This document shows positions 29,117-38,295 of a DNA stretch of 64,000 nt, piece after piece. The notes under the pieces were generated by a model. That model was given only the letters and a program-made list of their open reading frames with translations, did no database searches and was not told the origin of the DNA. Numbering within the stretch: position 1 is the first letter of the stretch; the number at the start of each line of letters is the position of its first letter. The position numbers and the translations under genes were made by a program. Source of the stretch: Cellulophaga sp. HaHa_2_95 (GTDB lineage Bacteria; Bacteroidota; Bacteroidia; Flavobacteriales; Flavobacteriaceae); NCBI RefSeq assembly GCF_019278565.1, contig NZ_CP058988.1:310001-374000 (forward strand). The letters are read 5' to 3'.

Positions 29117-29655
29117 TTGTTAAAGAAACTTACTTAAAGGGTTGTTTTGTAATTGAACCAAAAGTTTTTGAAGATGATAGAGGTTATTTTTTTGAAAGTT
29201 TTAATGAAAACACTTTTGAAGAATTAATTGGAAAAGTACACTTTGTTCAGGACAATCAATCTTTTTCGTCTAAAGGTGTTGTTAGAGCAATACATTACCA
29301 AATAGGAGATCATTCTCAAGCAAAATTAGTTAGAGTTTTAAAGGGAGTTGTTTTAGACGTAGCTGTTGATTTAAGGAAGAATTCTCCAACTTTTGGAAAA
29401 CATTTTTCAATTGAACTTTCTGAAGATAATAAAAAACAATTATTTATACCTAGAGGATTTGGACATGGGTTTTCAGTTTTAAGTGAAACTGCTGAGTTTT
29501 TTTATAAGTGTGATAATTTTTACAATAAAGAATCAGAAGGTGGAATTATTTATAATGATAAAAGTTTGAATATAGACTGGAAAGTAAATCATGATGATTT
29601 AAATGTTTCTACCAAAGATCTAGAATTACCAACTTTACAAAATGCAAAAATTTAA
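29113..29655 (+). CDS. rfbC: dTDP-4-dehydrorhamnose 3,5-epimerase
   Basis: Third enzyme of the dTDP-L-rhamnose pathway, epimerising C3 and C5 of the 4-keto sugar. The 180-residue cupin-fold protein has the family blocks [33 protein letters not shown] (active-site His region), [18 protein letters not shown] and the Tyr-containing [16 protein letters not shown]. Translation is coupled to rfbA by a 4-base ATGA overlap. From here on the sequence looks AT-richer than the upstream rfb genes. Confidence 0.96.
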   Translation: MIVKETYLKGCFVIEPKVFEDDRGYFFESFNENTFEELIGKVHFVQDNQSFSSKGVVRAIHYQIGDHSQAKLVRVLKGVVLDVAVDLRKNSPTFGKHFSIELSEDNKKQLFIPRGFGHGFSVLSETAEFFYKCDNFYNKESEGGIIYNDKSLNIDWKVNHDDLNVSTKDLELPTLQNAKI

Positions 29656-30519
29656 ATGATTAGTGATTTTAAAATTTTAGTTACTGGAGCAAATGGACAA
29701 TTGGGAAAATGCATACAAGATGTAGCTAAAAATTATCCTCAGCATACTTTTCATTTTAAATCATCAAAAGATTTAGATATTACGAACAATTCGCAAGTAG
29801 AAAATTTATTTAACAAAGAAAAATATGATTACTGCATTAATTGTGCAGCATACACAGCAGTTGATAAAGCCGAACAAGATCAAGAAAAAGCTTTTTTAGT
29901 AAATGCAGATGCAGTAGAAAATTTAGCAGGAGCCTGTAAAGCAACTAAATCTACTCTTATACATATATCCACAGATTTTGTTTTTGACGGCCTTAAAACA
30001 TCTCCATATACAGAAAAAGATAGTGCAAAACCTATAAGTGTTTATGGTTCTTCTAAATTAAAAGGGGAACAATACATTCTAGAAATACTAAAAGAGCATT
30101 TTATAATCAGAACTTCATGGGTATATTCTGAGTATGGCAATAATTTTGTAAAAACCATGCTTCGTTTAGGTAAAGAAAGGGATGAGATTAGTGTTGTAAA
30201 CGATCAATTTGGCTCACCTACACATGCAAAAGATTTAGCTGTTTTGATTTTAAAAATCATTGATTTAAAAACAGAAGATTATGGTATTTACCATTATAGT
30301 AATGAAGGAGCTATAAGTTGGTACGATTTTGCTAAAAAGATTTTTGAGTTAAATAAAATTGATATAAAAATTTCTCCCATCCCTACAAATGAATATCCTA
30401 CCCCTGCAAAAAGACCTGCATATAGTGTTATGTCTAAATCTAAGATTAAAAAAGTATTAGATATAGAAATACCAAATTGGGAAAACAATATTTTAGATGT
30501 AGTAATTTCAAAATCATAA
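29656..30519 (+). CDS. rfbD: dTDP-4-dehydrorhamnose reductase
   Basis: Last enzyme of dTDP-L-rhamnose synthesis, an NAD(P)H-dependent SDR. The 287-residue protein has VTGANGQLGKCIQD at the N-terminus, NCAAYTAVDKAEQD, STDFVFDG and the catalytic YGSSKLKGEQ (YxxxK). It begins directly after the rfbC stop. With it the rhamnose pathway is complete in the window, so the surface glycan very likely contains L-rhamnose. Confidence 0.96.
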   Translation: MISDFKILVTGANGQLGKCIQDVAKNYPQHTFHFKSSKDLDITNNSQVENLFNKEKYDYCINCAAYTAVDKAEQDQEKAFLVNADAVENLAGACKATKSTLIHISTDFVFDGLKTSPYTEKDSAKPISVYGSSKLKGEQYILEILKEHFIIRTSWVYSEYGNNFVKTMLRLGKERDEISVVNDQFGSPTHAKDLAVLILKIIDLKTEDYGIYHYSNEGAISWYDFAKKIFELNKIDIKISPIPTNEYPTPAKRPAYSVMSKSKIKKVLDIEIPNWENNILDVVISKS

Positions 30520-30524
30520 TAGAG

Positions 30525-31037
30525 ATGAAATTAGTGATTTTATTTTGTGCTTTTTTAACTTTTTCAACTTGCAAAAACACAACTCAGCCTGAAAGCGAAA
30601 AAATTAATGATTATTTAATTATTGATATTAAGGCAAAAGTTCTAGAAGATGATATTTTTGAAATATACTATTCTGAAGATCCTAAAGACTTATATCTTCC
30701 TGAGAATAAAGTAAGAGCTAATGTAAAGGGGGGGGCAAATTTTCAAAACATACATTTTAAATTTCCTGACAGAACATATCCAATGAAATTTAGAATAGAT
30801 ATAGGATTAAATAGAAACGAAACAATTATAGAAATCTTAGAAATAAAATTATCCACAGGTAAAAACAGTAAAACCTTTTCTGGTTCAGAAATCGGAAAAA
30901 ATTTTAGAACCAATCAATTTATTCAATATAACCCTAGTTCCAATAGCTTTAATCGTCATATTTTAAATGGAGCTTACGATCCATTTTTATTAAGTTTAGA
31001 TCTATCTGATGATATTGTAAATTTATTTAGTGACTAA
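30525..31037 (+). CDS. Unknown putative lipoprotein in the polysaccharide cluster
   Basis: A 170-residue protein that I do not recognise. ATG 30525 (MKLVILFCAFLTFSTCKNTT) gives a signal-like helix with an imperfect lipobox at Cys16; an ATG 48 bases upstream overlaps rfbD and spoils the signal, so it is rejected. The mature part is beta-rich and charged (DIFEIYYSEDPKDLYLPE, FPDRTYPMKFRIDIG). Codons 68-71 contain a run of eight G (30728-30735), striking in such AT-rich DNA. Its position between rfbD and the flippase suggests a cluster-specific role. Confidence 0.65.
   Translation: MKLVILFCAFLTFSTCKNTTQPESEKINDYLIIDIKAKVLEDDIFEIYYSEDPKDLYLPENKVRANVKGGANFQNIHFKFPDRTYPMKFRIDIGLNRNETIIEILEIKLSTGKNSKTFSGSEIGKNFRTNQFIQYNPSSNSFNRHILNGAYDPFLLSLDLSDDIVNLFSD
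30728..30735 (+). repeat. G8 homopolymer inside the unknown lipoprotein gene
   Basis: Eight consecutive G within the coding frame (AAG GGG GGG GCA). Loss or gain of a base would frameshift the gene after about 70 codons. Confidence 0.8.
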
Positions 31038-31100
31038 ATACAATAGTGCTTTGTTAAAAAATATCAACAAAATGCATTTATCAAAAAAATTATGAATTAG

Positions 31101-32429
31101 ATGGGTTATAAAACTATCAAAAAAGGGATAATAATTAATGCATTATGGGCTATAGTTTCCAAGCTTTTATCTGGATTAAAGTTAATTATTATTGGTGTAA
31201 TTGTCGCAAGACAATTAGGGCCAGATGAATTTGGTGCATATAGTTATACGATTAGTTTTGTAATGTTACTTTCTGTATTGGCAGAATTTAGACTTCATAA
31301 TATTTTAATTAGAGAAATTTCAAAAGATGAAATAAATACTGAAAAAATTCTAGGTTCAGCATTTATTACTTGTCTTTTTTTTTCAATAATTGGTTATATA
31401 ACTCTTTTAATTTTAGTAAATTTTATTGAAGAAGATAGTGAATTGAGGTTTTATATTTTAATATATGGCCTAACATACTTTTTTCAAACACTTCGCTTTT
31501 TAAGAGCATTCTTTATTGCGAAATTTCATAACAAAACTATTTTTAAAATAGAGATAATTGTTGGCCTACTAGTTTTATTAACAGCTGGTATAGTTAGCTT
31601 ATACAGTAACTCAATATTGTTATATATATTGATAAGAATGTTTGATCTCTTAATGGTTTCATTATTATTAATAATGTTTTATCAGATTGGTTTTAAAAAA
31701 GTTAAACAATGGAAATTTGATAAAAAAATAAGTAAAGAACTAATCATTAACTCATCTCCTTTAGTTCTTTCTAGTTTAGCACTTGTAATATTTCAACAAT
31801 TTGATCAAATAATGATTAAACATTTATTGAACGAATATTCAGTTGGTCAATATAGTGCAGCAGTATCAATTATAAGCCTTATTGTTTTTATTCCTATGGT
31901 GTTAACTGATGTAATTAGCCCTTCATTGATAAAAAGTAAAATAAATAGTAAGTCAACTGATTATTTATACAAACTTCAATTATTTTCAGATTATATTACA
32001 TGGGGAAGTATAATTCTATGCATTTTAATAACATTTCTTTCACCAATAATAGTAAATTTGATTTACGGTGACAAATACCTTGATTCAATAGAAATTTTAA
32101 AAGTATTTACCTGGCAAAGTGTTTTCATTGCTATGGGAGCGGTAGCTGCTCAAATAATGATTATTGATAATAAACACCAAGTAGCATATATAAAAAGTCT
32201 TGCAGCTGGTATTCTTAATATTGTTTTAAACTTTATTTGGATACCAAAATATGGCATTATGGGAGCAGTTTGGGCTTCTCTTGTTGCTTATGTAACCTCA
32301 TCTTATATTGCTCATTTTTTTATAAAAAGATATAAGTATATTTTCTTTATACAAACAAAAAGTTTGTTTTACGGATTGGTAAATATCTTTAATGACTTAA
32401 AAACGATTAACAGAAAAAATGATGATTGA
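31101..32429 (+). CDS. Wzx-type polysaccharide flippase
   Basis: A 442-residue integral membrane protein of the MOP/oligosaccharide flippase group, moving lipid-linked repeat units across the inner membrane. It has 12 or more hydrophobic helices; the N-terminus IINALWAIVSKLLSGLKLII, followed by VARQLGPDEFGAYSYTIS, is typical of Wzx/RfbX. Later segments QQFDQIMIKHLLNEYSVGQYSA and PKYGIMGAVWASLVAY also fit. The DNA is very AT-rich. Its end overlaps the next gene by 11 bases. Confidence 0.9.
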   Translation: MGYKTIKKGIIINALWAIVSKLLSGLKLIIIGVIVARQLGPDEFGAYSYTISFVMLLSVLAEFRLHNILIREISKDEINTEKILGSAFITCLFFSIIGYITLLILVNFIEEDSELRFYILIYGLTYFFQTLRFLRAFFIAKFHNKTIFKIEIIVGLLVLLTAGIVSLYSNSILLYILIRMFDLLMVSLLLIMFYQIGFKKVKQWKFDKKISKELIINSSPLVLSSLALVIFQQFDQIMIKHLLNEYSVGQYSAAVSIISLIVFIPMVLTDVISPSLIKSKINSKSTDYLYKLQLFSDYITWGSIILCILITFLSPIIVNLIYGDKYLDSIEILKVFTWQSVFIAMGAVAAQIMIIDNKHQVAYIKSLAAGILNIVLNFIWIPKYGIMGAVWASLVAYVTSSYIAHFFIKRYKYIFFIQTKSLFYGLVNIFNDLKTINRKNDD

Positions 32430-33549
32430 AAAAAATATTTCATTAAAAACATCAAATACTTTTGGCTTAGACATCCTTACTGATAGATTTTTTTCATTTT
32501 CTAATTTAGAAGAATTAAAAGAATTTATTACAAAATTTGAAGGCGACTTAAAAGAAATTTTAATTCTCGGAGGGGGAAGTAACATGCTATTCTCTAAAAA
32601 TTATGAAGGGATTATAATACACCCTAAAATTGATTTTATAAAAACCATTAAAGAAACAAATGATGACATTTTTCTCGAAGTTGGCTCTGGAATAAATTGG
32701 GACCACTTTGTAACTTTCTGTGTTAAAAAGAAGTATTATGGAGCAGAAAACATGTCACTTATACCTGGCAATGTTGGAGCTACAGCTGTTCAAAATGCTG
32801 GAGCGTATGGCACTGAAGCTAAAGATTTAATTATAACCGTCAAGGCTTATGATTTACACGAAAAAAAAGAAGTTACTCTCTCTAACGGCGAATGTAATTT
32901 TGAGTATAGAAATTCTATTTTTAAAACTGAAAATTATAAAAATAGAATTCTTATTACATCGATAGTTTATAAACTATCAAAAAAATCAAAATATGATTTA
33001 AAAATGAATTCTTATTCTGGTAATTATATTTCAAAACGTTTTAAGTACTGGAAAGAATTTTTTACACACTTAAGAAAAAGTGTAAACTTAAAGTCCGTAC
33101 GCGACAAAAAATTACTTGATTATCGATTTCTTAAAAATTTACTAGAAGACTCTGGACTCTTACCCCTTTCAGTAAAAAGGAGAATAGTTATAAAAACCAG
33201 AACCTCTAAACTTCCCGACATAAATAAATTAGGCAACGTTGGGAGTTTTTTCAAAAACCCAATAATTTCAATAGAAAAAGCTAACCAATTAAAGGAGGCT
33301 TACCCCGATGTCATATTATTCCCATACTTAGAAGATAAAATGAAAGTTTCGGCAGCATGGTTAATAGACAAATGTGGGTGGAGTGGAAAAAGAATTGGAG
33401 GAGCAGGTACCTTAAAGCATCTACCACTTACTATTGTAAATTATGGTAATGCAACCAGCGAAGATATTATTACCTTAGCAGCAAAAATAGAAGAATCTGT
33501 TTTATTGACATTTGACGTCATCATAGAAAAAGAAGTCGTTTTAATATAA
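32419..33549 (+). CDS. Divergent MurB-like FAD oxidoreductase
   Basis: A 376-residue homolog of MurB (UDP-N-acetylenolpyruvoylglucosamine reductase), an FAD enzyme that reduces the enolpyruvyl ether to lactyl. FAD-domain motifs are present: NTFGLD, ILGGGSNMLF, LIPGNVGATAVQNAGAYG. The catalytic set of type I MurB seems kept: Arg164 in EYRNSIFK, Ser276 in GSFFKNP, Glu372 in IEKEVVLI. However, the region equivalent to the YGDL loop is replaced by SYSGNYI followed by an extra 40-50 residues (about 190-260), and GDVGVHKK-type sequence near the C-terminus is GGAGTLKH. Its place between the flippase and the pyruvyltransferase suggests a role in surface glycan synthesis, not peptidoglycan; that is inference. 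Confidence 0.8.
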   Translation: MMIEKNISLKTSNTFGLDILTDRFFSFSNLEELKEFITKFEGDLKEILILGGGSNMLFSKNYEGIIIHPKIDFIKTIKETNDDIFLEVGSGINWDHFVTFCVKKKYYGAENMSLIPGNVGATAVQNAGAYGTEAKDLIITVKAYDLHEKKEVTLSNGECNFEYRNSIFKTENYKNRILITSIVYKLSKKSKYDLKMNSYSGNYISKRFKYWKEFFTHLRKSVNLKSVRDKKLLDYRFLKNLLEDSGLLPLSVKRRIVIKTRTSKLPDINKLGNVGSFFKNPIISIEKANQLKEAYPDVILFPYLEDKMKVSAAWLIDKCGWSGKRIGGAGTLKHLPLTIVNYGNATSEDIITLAAKIEESVLLTFDVIIEKEVVLI

Positions 33550-33554
33550 AAAAT

Positions 33555-34628
33555 ATGAAAGTATATATTATAAATTTCCACCATGTTTTAAATTACGGAG
33601 CTGTATTTCAAGGGTATGCTTTGTGTCAGTTTTTAATAGAGAATGGTTATGATGCTAAAATTATAGACTACAGACCTTCTTACTTTTTATCAAGAACATA
33701 TAGACCTGCTAAAGGTTTGATGAAAACTGCAAAAAAAGTAGGTATGAATTTAAATTTTTATAAATTCAGAAAAAACCACTTTAAGCTGACTGAAAAAATA
33801 TTATACTCTCAAAAAGACTTAGTAAAGTTTTTCGAAAACTCTGAAGACGCGTTTATATGCGGAAGTGATCAAGTTTGGAATGCCAAAATAACAAATGGCA
33901 GAATAGATCCAGGTTATTTTTTAGATTTCGTTCCTAAAACCGCTAGAAAAATTGCTTACGCTGCAAGCATAGGACATACTAAGTTTAACAGAGAGCATAA
34001 AAATGATATTTCGAACAAACTACAAACTTTTAGTTCAATTTCGGTTAGAGAGGATTTTGCAAAACAAGAAGTGTCAGAAATATCTAATAACCTTGTTAAT
34101 CCAACACTAGTTTTAGATCCAACACTGATTTTAGATGACTACTCTGATGTTTTAGATCTTGAGTTAGTACCTAAAGAAGATTACCTTGTTGTTTACACAA
34201 CAGAAGATAGTAATGACTTTAGGAAATATATTCAGATACTTTCAGATATTTTGAAAATAAAAGTAATTAACTTAGGTCATTATGACGCAGGCAAAGAAGC
34301 TGAGAATTACACTAATATTCACCCGTCTAAATGGTTAGGTTTATTTTCTAAAGCAACATATGTTTGTACAAATTCATTTCATGGAACGGCCTTTTCTATT
34401 ATTTTTCAAAGAAATTTCACCGTATTAGGTAGAGAAACTATGAAGGATTTAAATAGAAGACAATTGACATTAATGTCAAATTTAGGAATTGAAGATAGAT
34501 TCATACACTCAATAAATGACTTTAATAAAGATCTTCACCTAAAAGAGATTGACTATAATAAAATTGAAGGAAAAAGAAAGGAGTTGGTAGCAGATTCCAA
34601 AAAATTCTTGTTGGATGCATTAAATTAA
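33555..34628 (+). CDS. Polysaccharide pyruvyltransferase-family protein
   Basis: A 357-residue cytoplasmic protein of the PF04230 family (CsaB/WcaK-like), whose members attach ketal pyruvate from phosphoenolpyruvate to sugars. Family signs are the N-terminal NFHHVLNYGAVFQGYAL, ICGSDQVWNAKIT with PGYFLDF, KIAYAASIGH, SVREDFAKQEV, NPTLVLDPTLIL and TNSFHGTAFSIIF. It begins 5 bases after the MurB-like gene, so the two are probably translated from one message. The acceptor sugar is unknown. Confidence 0.88.
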   Translation: MKVYIINFHHVLNYGAVFQGYALCQFLIENGYDAKIIDYRPSYFLSRTYRPAKGLMKTAKKVGMNLNFYKFRKNHFKLTEKILYSQKDLVKFFENSEDAFICGSDQVWNAKITNGRIDPGYFLDFVPKTARKIAYAASIGHTKFNREHKNDISNKLQTFSSISVREDFAKQEVSEISNNLVNPTLVLDPTLILDDYSDVLDLELVPKEDYLVVYTTEDSNDFRKYIQILSDILKIKVINLGHYDAGKEAENYTNIHPSKWLGLFSKATYVCTNSFHGTAFSIIFQRNFTVLGRETMKDLNRRQLTLMSNLGIEDRFIHSINDFNKDLHLKEIDYNKIEGKRKELVADSKKFLLDALN

Positions 34629-34655
34629 TAGATAAGCCATCAAGATTATATAGGT

Positions 34656-35936
34656 ATGAAATCAATTATTAATAAAATTGTATTATTCTTTGTTCTATTG
34701 GATAATATTTTTTTACCCATTGACATTGGAGTCGATTTTAGGCTGAATTATCTTGTAATGATTATTTATATAGTTTATTATGCCTGTACGCATAAATCAA
34801 TTGAGCTAAACAAAAAAAAATCCTTGGTGTTATTAGTAGGTGTTGTTTTATTCTTGGCGATTACGATACTAACTGCAGAATCCTTTTTTTTAGTTATTAA
34901 ACAATTAATACTAATATCCATAACATTTACTTTTTCATATTTATTATTAAATTCATATAGATTCGACTATATAAAACTTTTCAAGGATTACATAATACTC
35001 ATAACATTAGCTGGAATTATAGTAGTTATACAGTTTTTTGGAACCATATCCAACTTAACATTTTTAGTAGATTACTCTTATTTAGGCCTAGATACCGGCG
35101 GAATTAGATTAAACGCACCGAGAGGGCGTTTTCACTCATGGTTTTACGAACCATCATTTATGGCTTATGCATTTATGCCTGTTATTTTTATTGCTGTTGC
35201 CAGACTCTTTGGTGTAGGCAACTTACTATCTATAAGAAGATCAATTTTTCTTATAGTCATTCTTTTTATGGCAAAATCTACCCTAGGATTACTAGGATTA
35301 TTGTTAAGTGTCTTTATTTTGATTTTATCAAAATATCCAATTTATAAAAAACCTATCTTTCTTCTTTGCTTAATTGTTGGATTAATTGGGAGTTCTTATT
35401 TAATCTATAAAATACCTGCTGTTAAGTTTCGAATTGACGAGACATATACTCTTTTTAAAGCTAGAAAAGTAACTTCAGAAGAAATTGCAAAAACAAATTT
35501 AAGTACATACGCACTTTATAGTAATTTCAAAATAACTCAAGCTTCTTTGAGAGAAGCTCCATTATTTGGAACTGGTGTTGGAACATATGAATTAAACTAC
35601 GATAAACACTTAAATAATGTTATACCCACTAGTAATTGGAGAAATAATTTTAAAATTAATAGACAAGATGCAAATAGTCTATTATTTAGAATTTTAGTGG
35701 AAACAGGTTTAATTGGAACAGTTTTATTAATATTATTTATTTTAAAAAACAAAATACCTTACCGTCAAGTGAATAGTACAATACAACAAAACTTATGGAT
35801 GATTAATAATGGTATCTTAGTGCTCTTAACGTTGCGCTTTTTAAGACAAGGGCATTATACTATGCTAGGATTTATTTTAATGATTCTAGTCTATTACATG
35901 ACTAACCAAAAAACAAAAAGAATAGCTCAAATATAA
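34656..35936 (+). CDS. Wzy-like O-antigen polymerase candidate
   Basis: A 426-residue membrane protein with about ten to twelve hydrophobic helices and one large extracytoplasmic loop near residues 260-350, the layout of Wzy polymerases and WaaL ligases. The stretch RGRFHSWFYEPSFMAYAFMP, the loop sequence APLFGTGVGTYELNYDKHLNN and ANSLLFRILVETGLIG recall the Wzy_C/O-antigen ligase signature (FGxGxGxY, then N/H-containing loop, then ETGxxG). Primary sequence is poorly conserved in this group. A second such protein is encoded at 37048-38295, so which one polymerises is undecided. Confidence 0.75.
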   Translation: MKSIINKIVLFFVLLDNIFLPIDIGVDFRLNYLVMIIYIVYYACTHKSIELNKKKSLVLLVGVVLFLAITILTAESFFLVIKQLILISITFTFSYLLLNSYRFDYIKLFKDYIILITLAGIIVVIQFFGTISNLTFLVDYSYLGLDTGGIRLNAPRGRFHSWFYEPSFMAYAFMPVIFIAVARLFGVGNLLSIRRSIFLIVILFMAKSTLGLLGLLLSVFILILSKYPIYKKPIFLLCLIVGLIGSSYLIYKIPAVKFRIDETYTLFKARKVTSEEIAKTNLSTYALYSNFKITQASLREAPLFGTGVGTYELNYDKHLNNVIPTSNWRNNFKINRQDANSLLFRILVETGLIGTVLLILFILKNKIPYRQVNSTIQQNLWMINNGILVLLTLRFLRQGHYTMLGFILMILVYYMTNQKTKRIAQI

Positions 35937-35945
35937 TCTAGGCAT

Positions 35946-37064
35946 ATGCAAACAAAAAAAGTAATAGTTATCTCTGGAGTTAATATTGTCGAAGCTGGTC
36001 CACTTTCTGTTATGAGAGATTTTTTGAAAGAATTATCTAAGACAAACGACGATGCTTTAGAAATAGTTGCGCTAGTGAATACAAAAAGCTTATTCGAATT
36101 TCCTAATATAAAATTCCTAGAATTTCCAAACTCGAAAAAAAATTGGTTTTCCAGAATTTATCATGAATATTATTACTTTAAAAAATTATCATTAGAATTA
36201 AAGCCAACACTTTGGATTTCCATGCATGATATTACTCCAAATGTTAGTTGTGAGAATTTATATGTTTACTGTCACAATGCTACTCCATATTACAAACCAA
36301 CATGGAAAGATTGGGTCTATGGGGGAAGAGCATCCCTGTTTAGTTTATTCTACATCTACTTGTACGGAATTAATATAAAGAAAAACAAAGGTGTAATTGT
36401 TCAACAAGATTGGTTAAGAAAAGAATTTGAACAAAAATTTAATCTTAAAAATGTCATTGTTGCATATCCCGATATTGACTTACCAGATATTAAACCAAAC
36501 TATTCAAACCAAAAATCTGATGACGCTATTAAAAAAATATTTTTTCCTAGTTTCCCACGATCTTTCAAAAATTTTGAAGTGATATGTGAAGCTTATAAAA
36601 ACTTACCTGAAGATTATAAAGCCCGCCTTAATGTATATATAACTTTAGATCAAAACTTAAATTCATATGCTAATTACATTTACAAAAAATACAAGGATCA
36701 AAAAGGACTTTGTTTTATAGGACTTCTAGATAGAGAGGAAGTTTTTGAATATTACGAACAGGTAGACGCTCTGGTATTCCCTTCTAAACTCGAAAGTTGG
36801 GGTTTACCCATAACTGAGTTTAAAAAGTTCAAAAAACCAATTTTTTTATCCAATTTACCTTATGCCAAGGAAACCCTAGGAGCCTATGAAAAGGGCTACT
36901 TTTTTAACCCAGAAGACCCATATGAATTAATGGACCTTATGAAGCTTCTTATTGATCAGAAATTAAAAAACAACCCCAGTCAAGAAATAAACATTGAAGA
37001 TCCATTTTTTATAGGTTGGAAAAATCTTTTTAAAAATTTAATAAGCGATGAAAATCTTAAATAA
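35946..37064 (+). CDS. Glycosyltransferase family 4
   Basis: A 372-residue GT-B glycosyltransferase. The acceptor half starts with KVIVISGVNIVEAGPLSVMRDFL; the donor half has FFPSFPRSFKNFEVICEAYKNL and the typical GT4 block DALVFPSKLESWGLPITEFKKF with the ExxxxxxE-type retaining motif. The donor nucleotide sugar is not predictable. The start is 9 bases after the preceding polymerase-like gene, and its end overlaps the next gene by 17 bases. Confidence 0.88.
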   Translation: MQTKKVIVISGVNIVEAGPLSVMRDFLKELSKTNDDALEIVALVNTKSLFEFPNIKFLEFPNSKKNWFSRIYHEYYYFKKLSLELKPTLWISMHDITPNVSCENLYVYCHNATPYYKPTWKDWVYGGRASLFSLFYIYLYGINIKKNKGVIVQQDWLRKEFEQKFNLKNVIVAYPDIDLPDIKPNYSNQKSDDAIKKIFFPSFPRSFKNFEVICEAYKNLPEDYKARLNVYITLDQNLNSYANYIYKKYKDQKGLCFIGLLDREEVFEYYEQVDALVFPSKLESWGLPITEFKKFKKPIFLSNLPYAKETLGAYEKGYFFNPEDPYELMDLMKLLIDQKLKNNPSQEINIEDPFFIGWKNLFKNLISDENLK

Positions 37065-38295
37065 AAAAATAGACATTCGATTTTATTCTGTGGCTTTGAT
37101 TTTATGCTACCCCTTATTAAAGTTTAATATTATATCTATCCTTACAGGTGTCTGTGCTATTACGAGCATTTCTTATTTTATTATATATAAAGAATACATG
37201 GATAAGAAATATTTAAAATATTTCTTATCCAGCTCCTCGTTTGTGCTAATAATGTTAATAACATTATTGTATACGGATAATTTGAAACAAGGTTTTATAA
37301 AAACTCAGCAAAGTTCAAGTATTTTAATATTCCCTCTAATAATATTTTTTTTTCAAAGAAAGATTACTTCCAAACAATTCGATAAATTATTAGTTATATT
37401 TAATACAGCCTGCTTATTATCAACGATTTACATCTACACCGAAATCTACAAAAATGGTGTGTTTAGCTACTTATTTGAAAAAGAAGTTAGTTTCTGGAAT
37501 AATCCATTTCGAGACGTACTAAATAACCTAAGCTATTTAGACTTACATCCGTCATATTATTCAATATGGCTATTATTCTGTGCCCTATTTCTTATTAATA
37601 AATTACTTACTCGTAATAAATCTTTATCAGTAGTTTTTTCAATACTTTCCTTAGTGATTTTTTTTATATTCACTTCTTTTCTATTTGCTTCTAGGGCTAC
37701 AATAATAGGGTTCTTTATTGCGGTATTAATTCTTCTCATTTTAAAAATCAAATCAAAATTAAACAAAGCAATTGCTGTTTCTTTAATTATTGTAATAAGT
37801 TTAATTTCGATAACGCAAATATCTTTTTTGAAAGTAAGATTTTTTGATGAGGTTAATGCCCAAAAATTAAGACCTCCAGTTGGAATAGCACATACATCAT
37901 CAAATATAAGAGTAGGAATATACAAATGTGCCTCAGAACTATTCCAAAAAAATCCAATTGTAGGTGTAGGAATTGGTGATGTTCAAGCTGAACTAAATAA
38001 TTGTTATTTGCAATTTCACACAAGGGTATATCAAGAAGGAAATTATAATACTCATAGTACTTATTTAAATTTATTGCTATCTGGAGGAATAATTGGCTTA
38101 TTATTGTTTCTTTTGTCAATATTCTTACAATTAAAACTAGCTTTAAAATCAGAAAACTACTTGTATTTATCGTTCATCATATTAATAATACCCTTTTTTT
38201 TATTTGAAAATGTACTTTCAAGGATGCATGGCGCTGTCTTTTATGGCTTATTTAACGCTCTTTTCATTAAGCAAATCTTATCAACTAAAAAATGA
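37048..38295 (+). CDS. O-antigen ligase-like membrane protein
   Basis: A 415-residue membrane protein with roughly eleven helices. It contains the Wzy_C/WaaL-like region IFTSFLFASRATIIGFFIA, then the loop signature NPIVGVGIGDVQAELNNCY and NTHSTYLNLLLSGGIIG (GxGxGD, then NxHSxYLxxLLSGGxxG), which is closer to the classical O-antigen ligase pattern than the protein at 34656. It overlaps the upstream GT4 gene by 17 bases and the downstream GT2 gene by 4, so translation is tightly coupled. It could be a ligase or a second polymerase. Confidence 0.8.
   Translation: MKILNKKIDIRFYSVALILCYPLLKFNIISILTGVCAITSISYFIIYKEYMDKKYLKYFLSSSSFVLIMLITLLYTDNLKQGFIKTQQSSSILIFPLIIFFFQRKITSKQFDKLLVIFNTACLLSTIYIYTEIYKNGVFSYLFEKEVSFWNNPFRDVLNNLSYLDLHPSYYSIWLLFCALFLINKLLTRNKSLSVVFSILSLVIFFIFTSFLFASRATIIGFFIAVLILLILKIKSKLNKAIAVSLIIVISLISITQISFLKVRFFDEVNAQKLRPPVGIAHTSSNIRVGIYKCASELFQKNPIVGVGIGDVQAELNNCYLQFHTRVYQEGNYNTHSTYLNLLLSGGIIGLLLFLLSIFLQLKLALKSENYLYLSFIILIIPFFLFENVLSRMHGAVFYGLFNALFIKQILSTKK

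Noticed and set aside
37557..38119. Two minus-strand frames (122 and 88 codons) opposite the O-antigen ligase-like gene
   Set aside because: They arise from the hydrophobic codon pattern of the plus-strand gene; no start context or homology.
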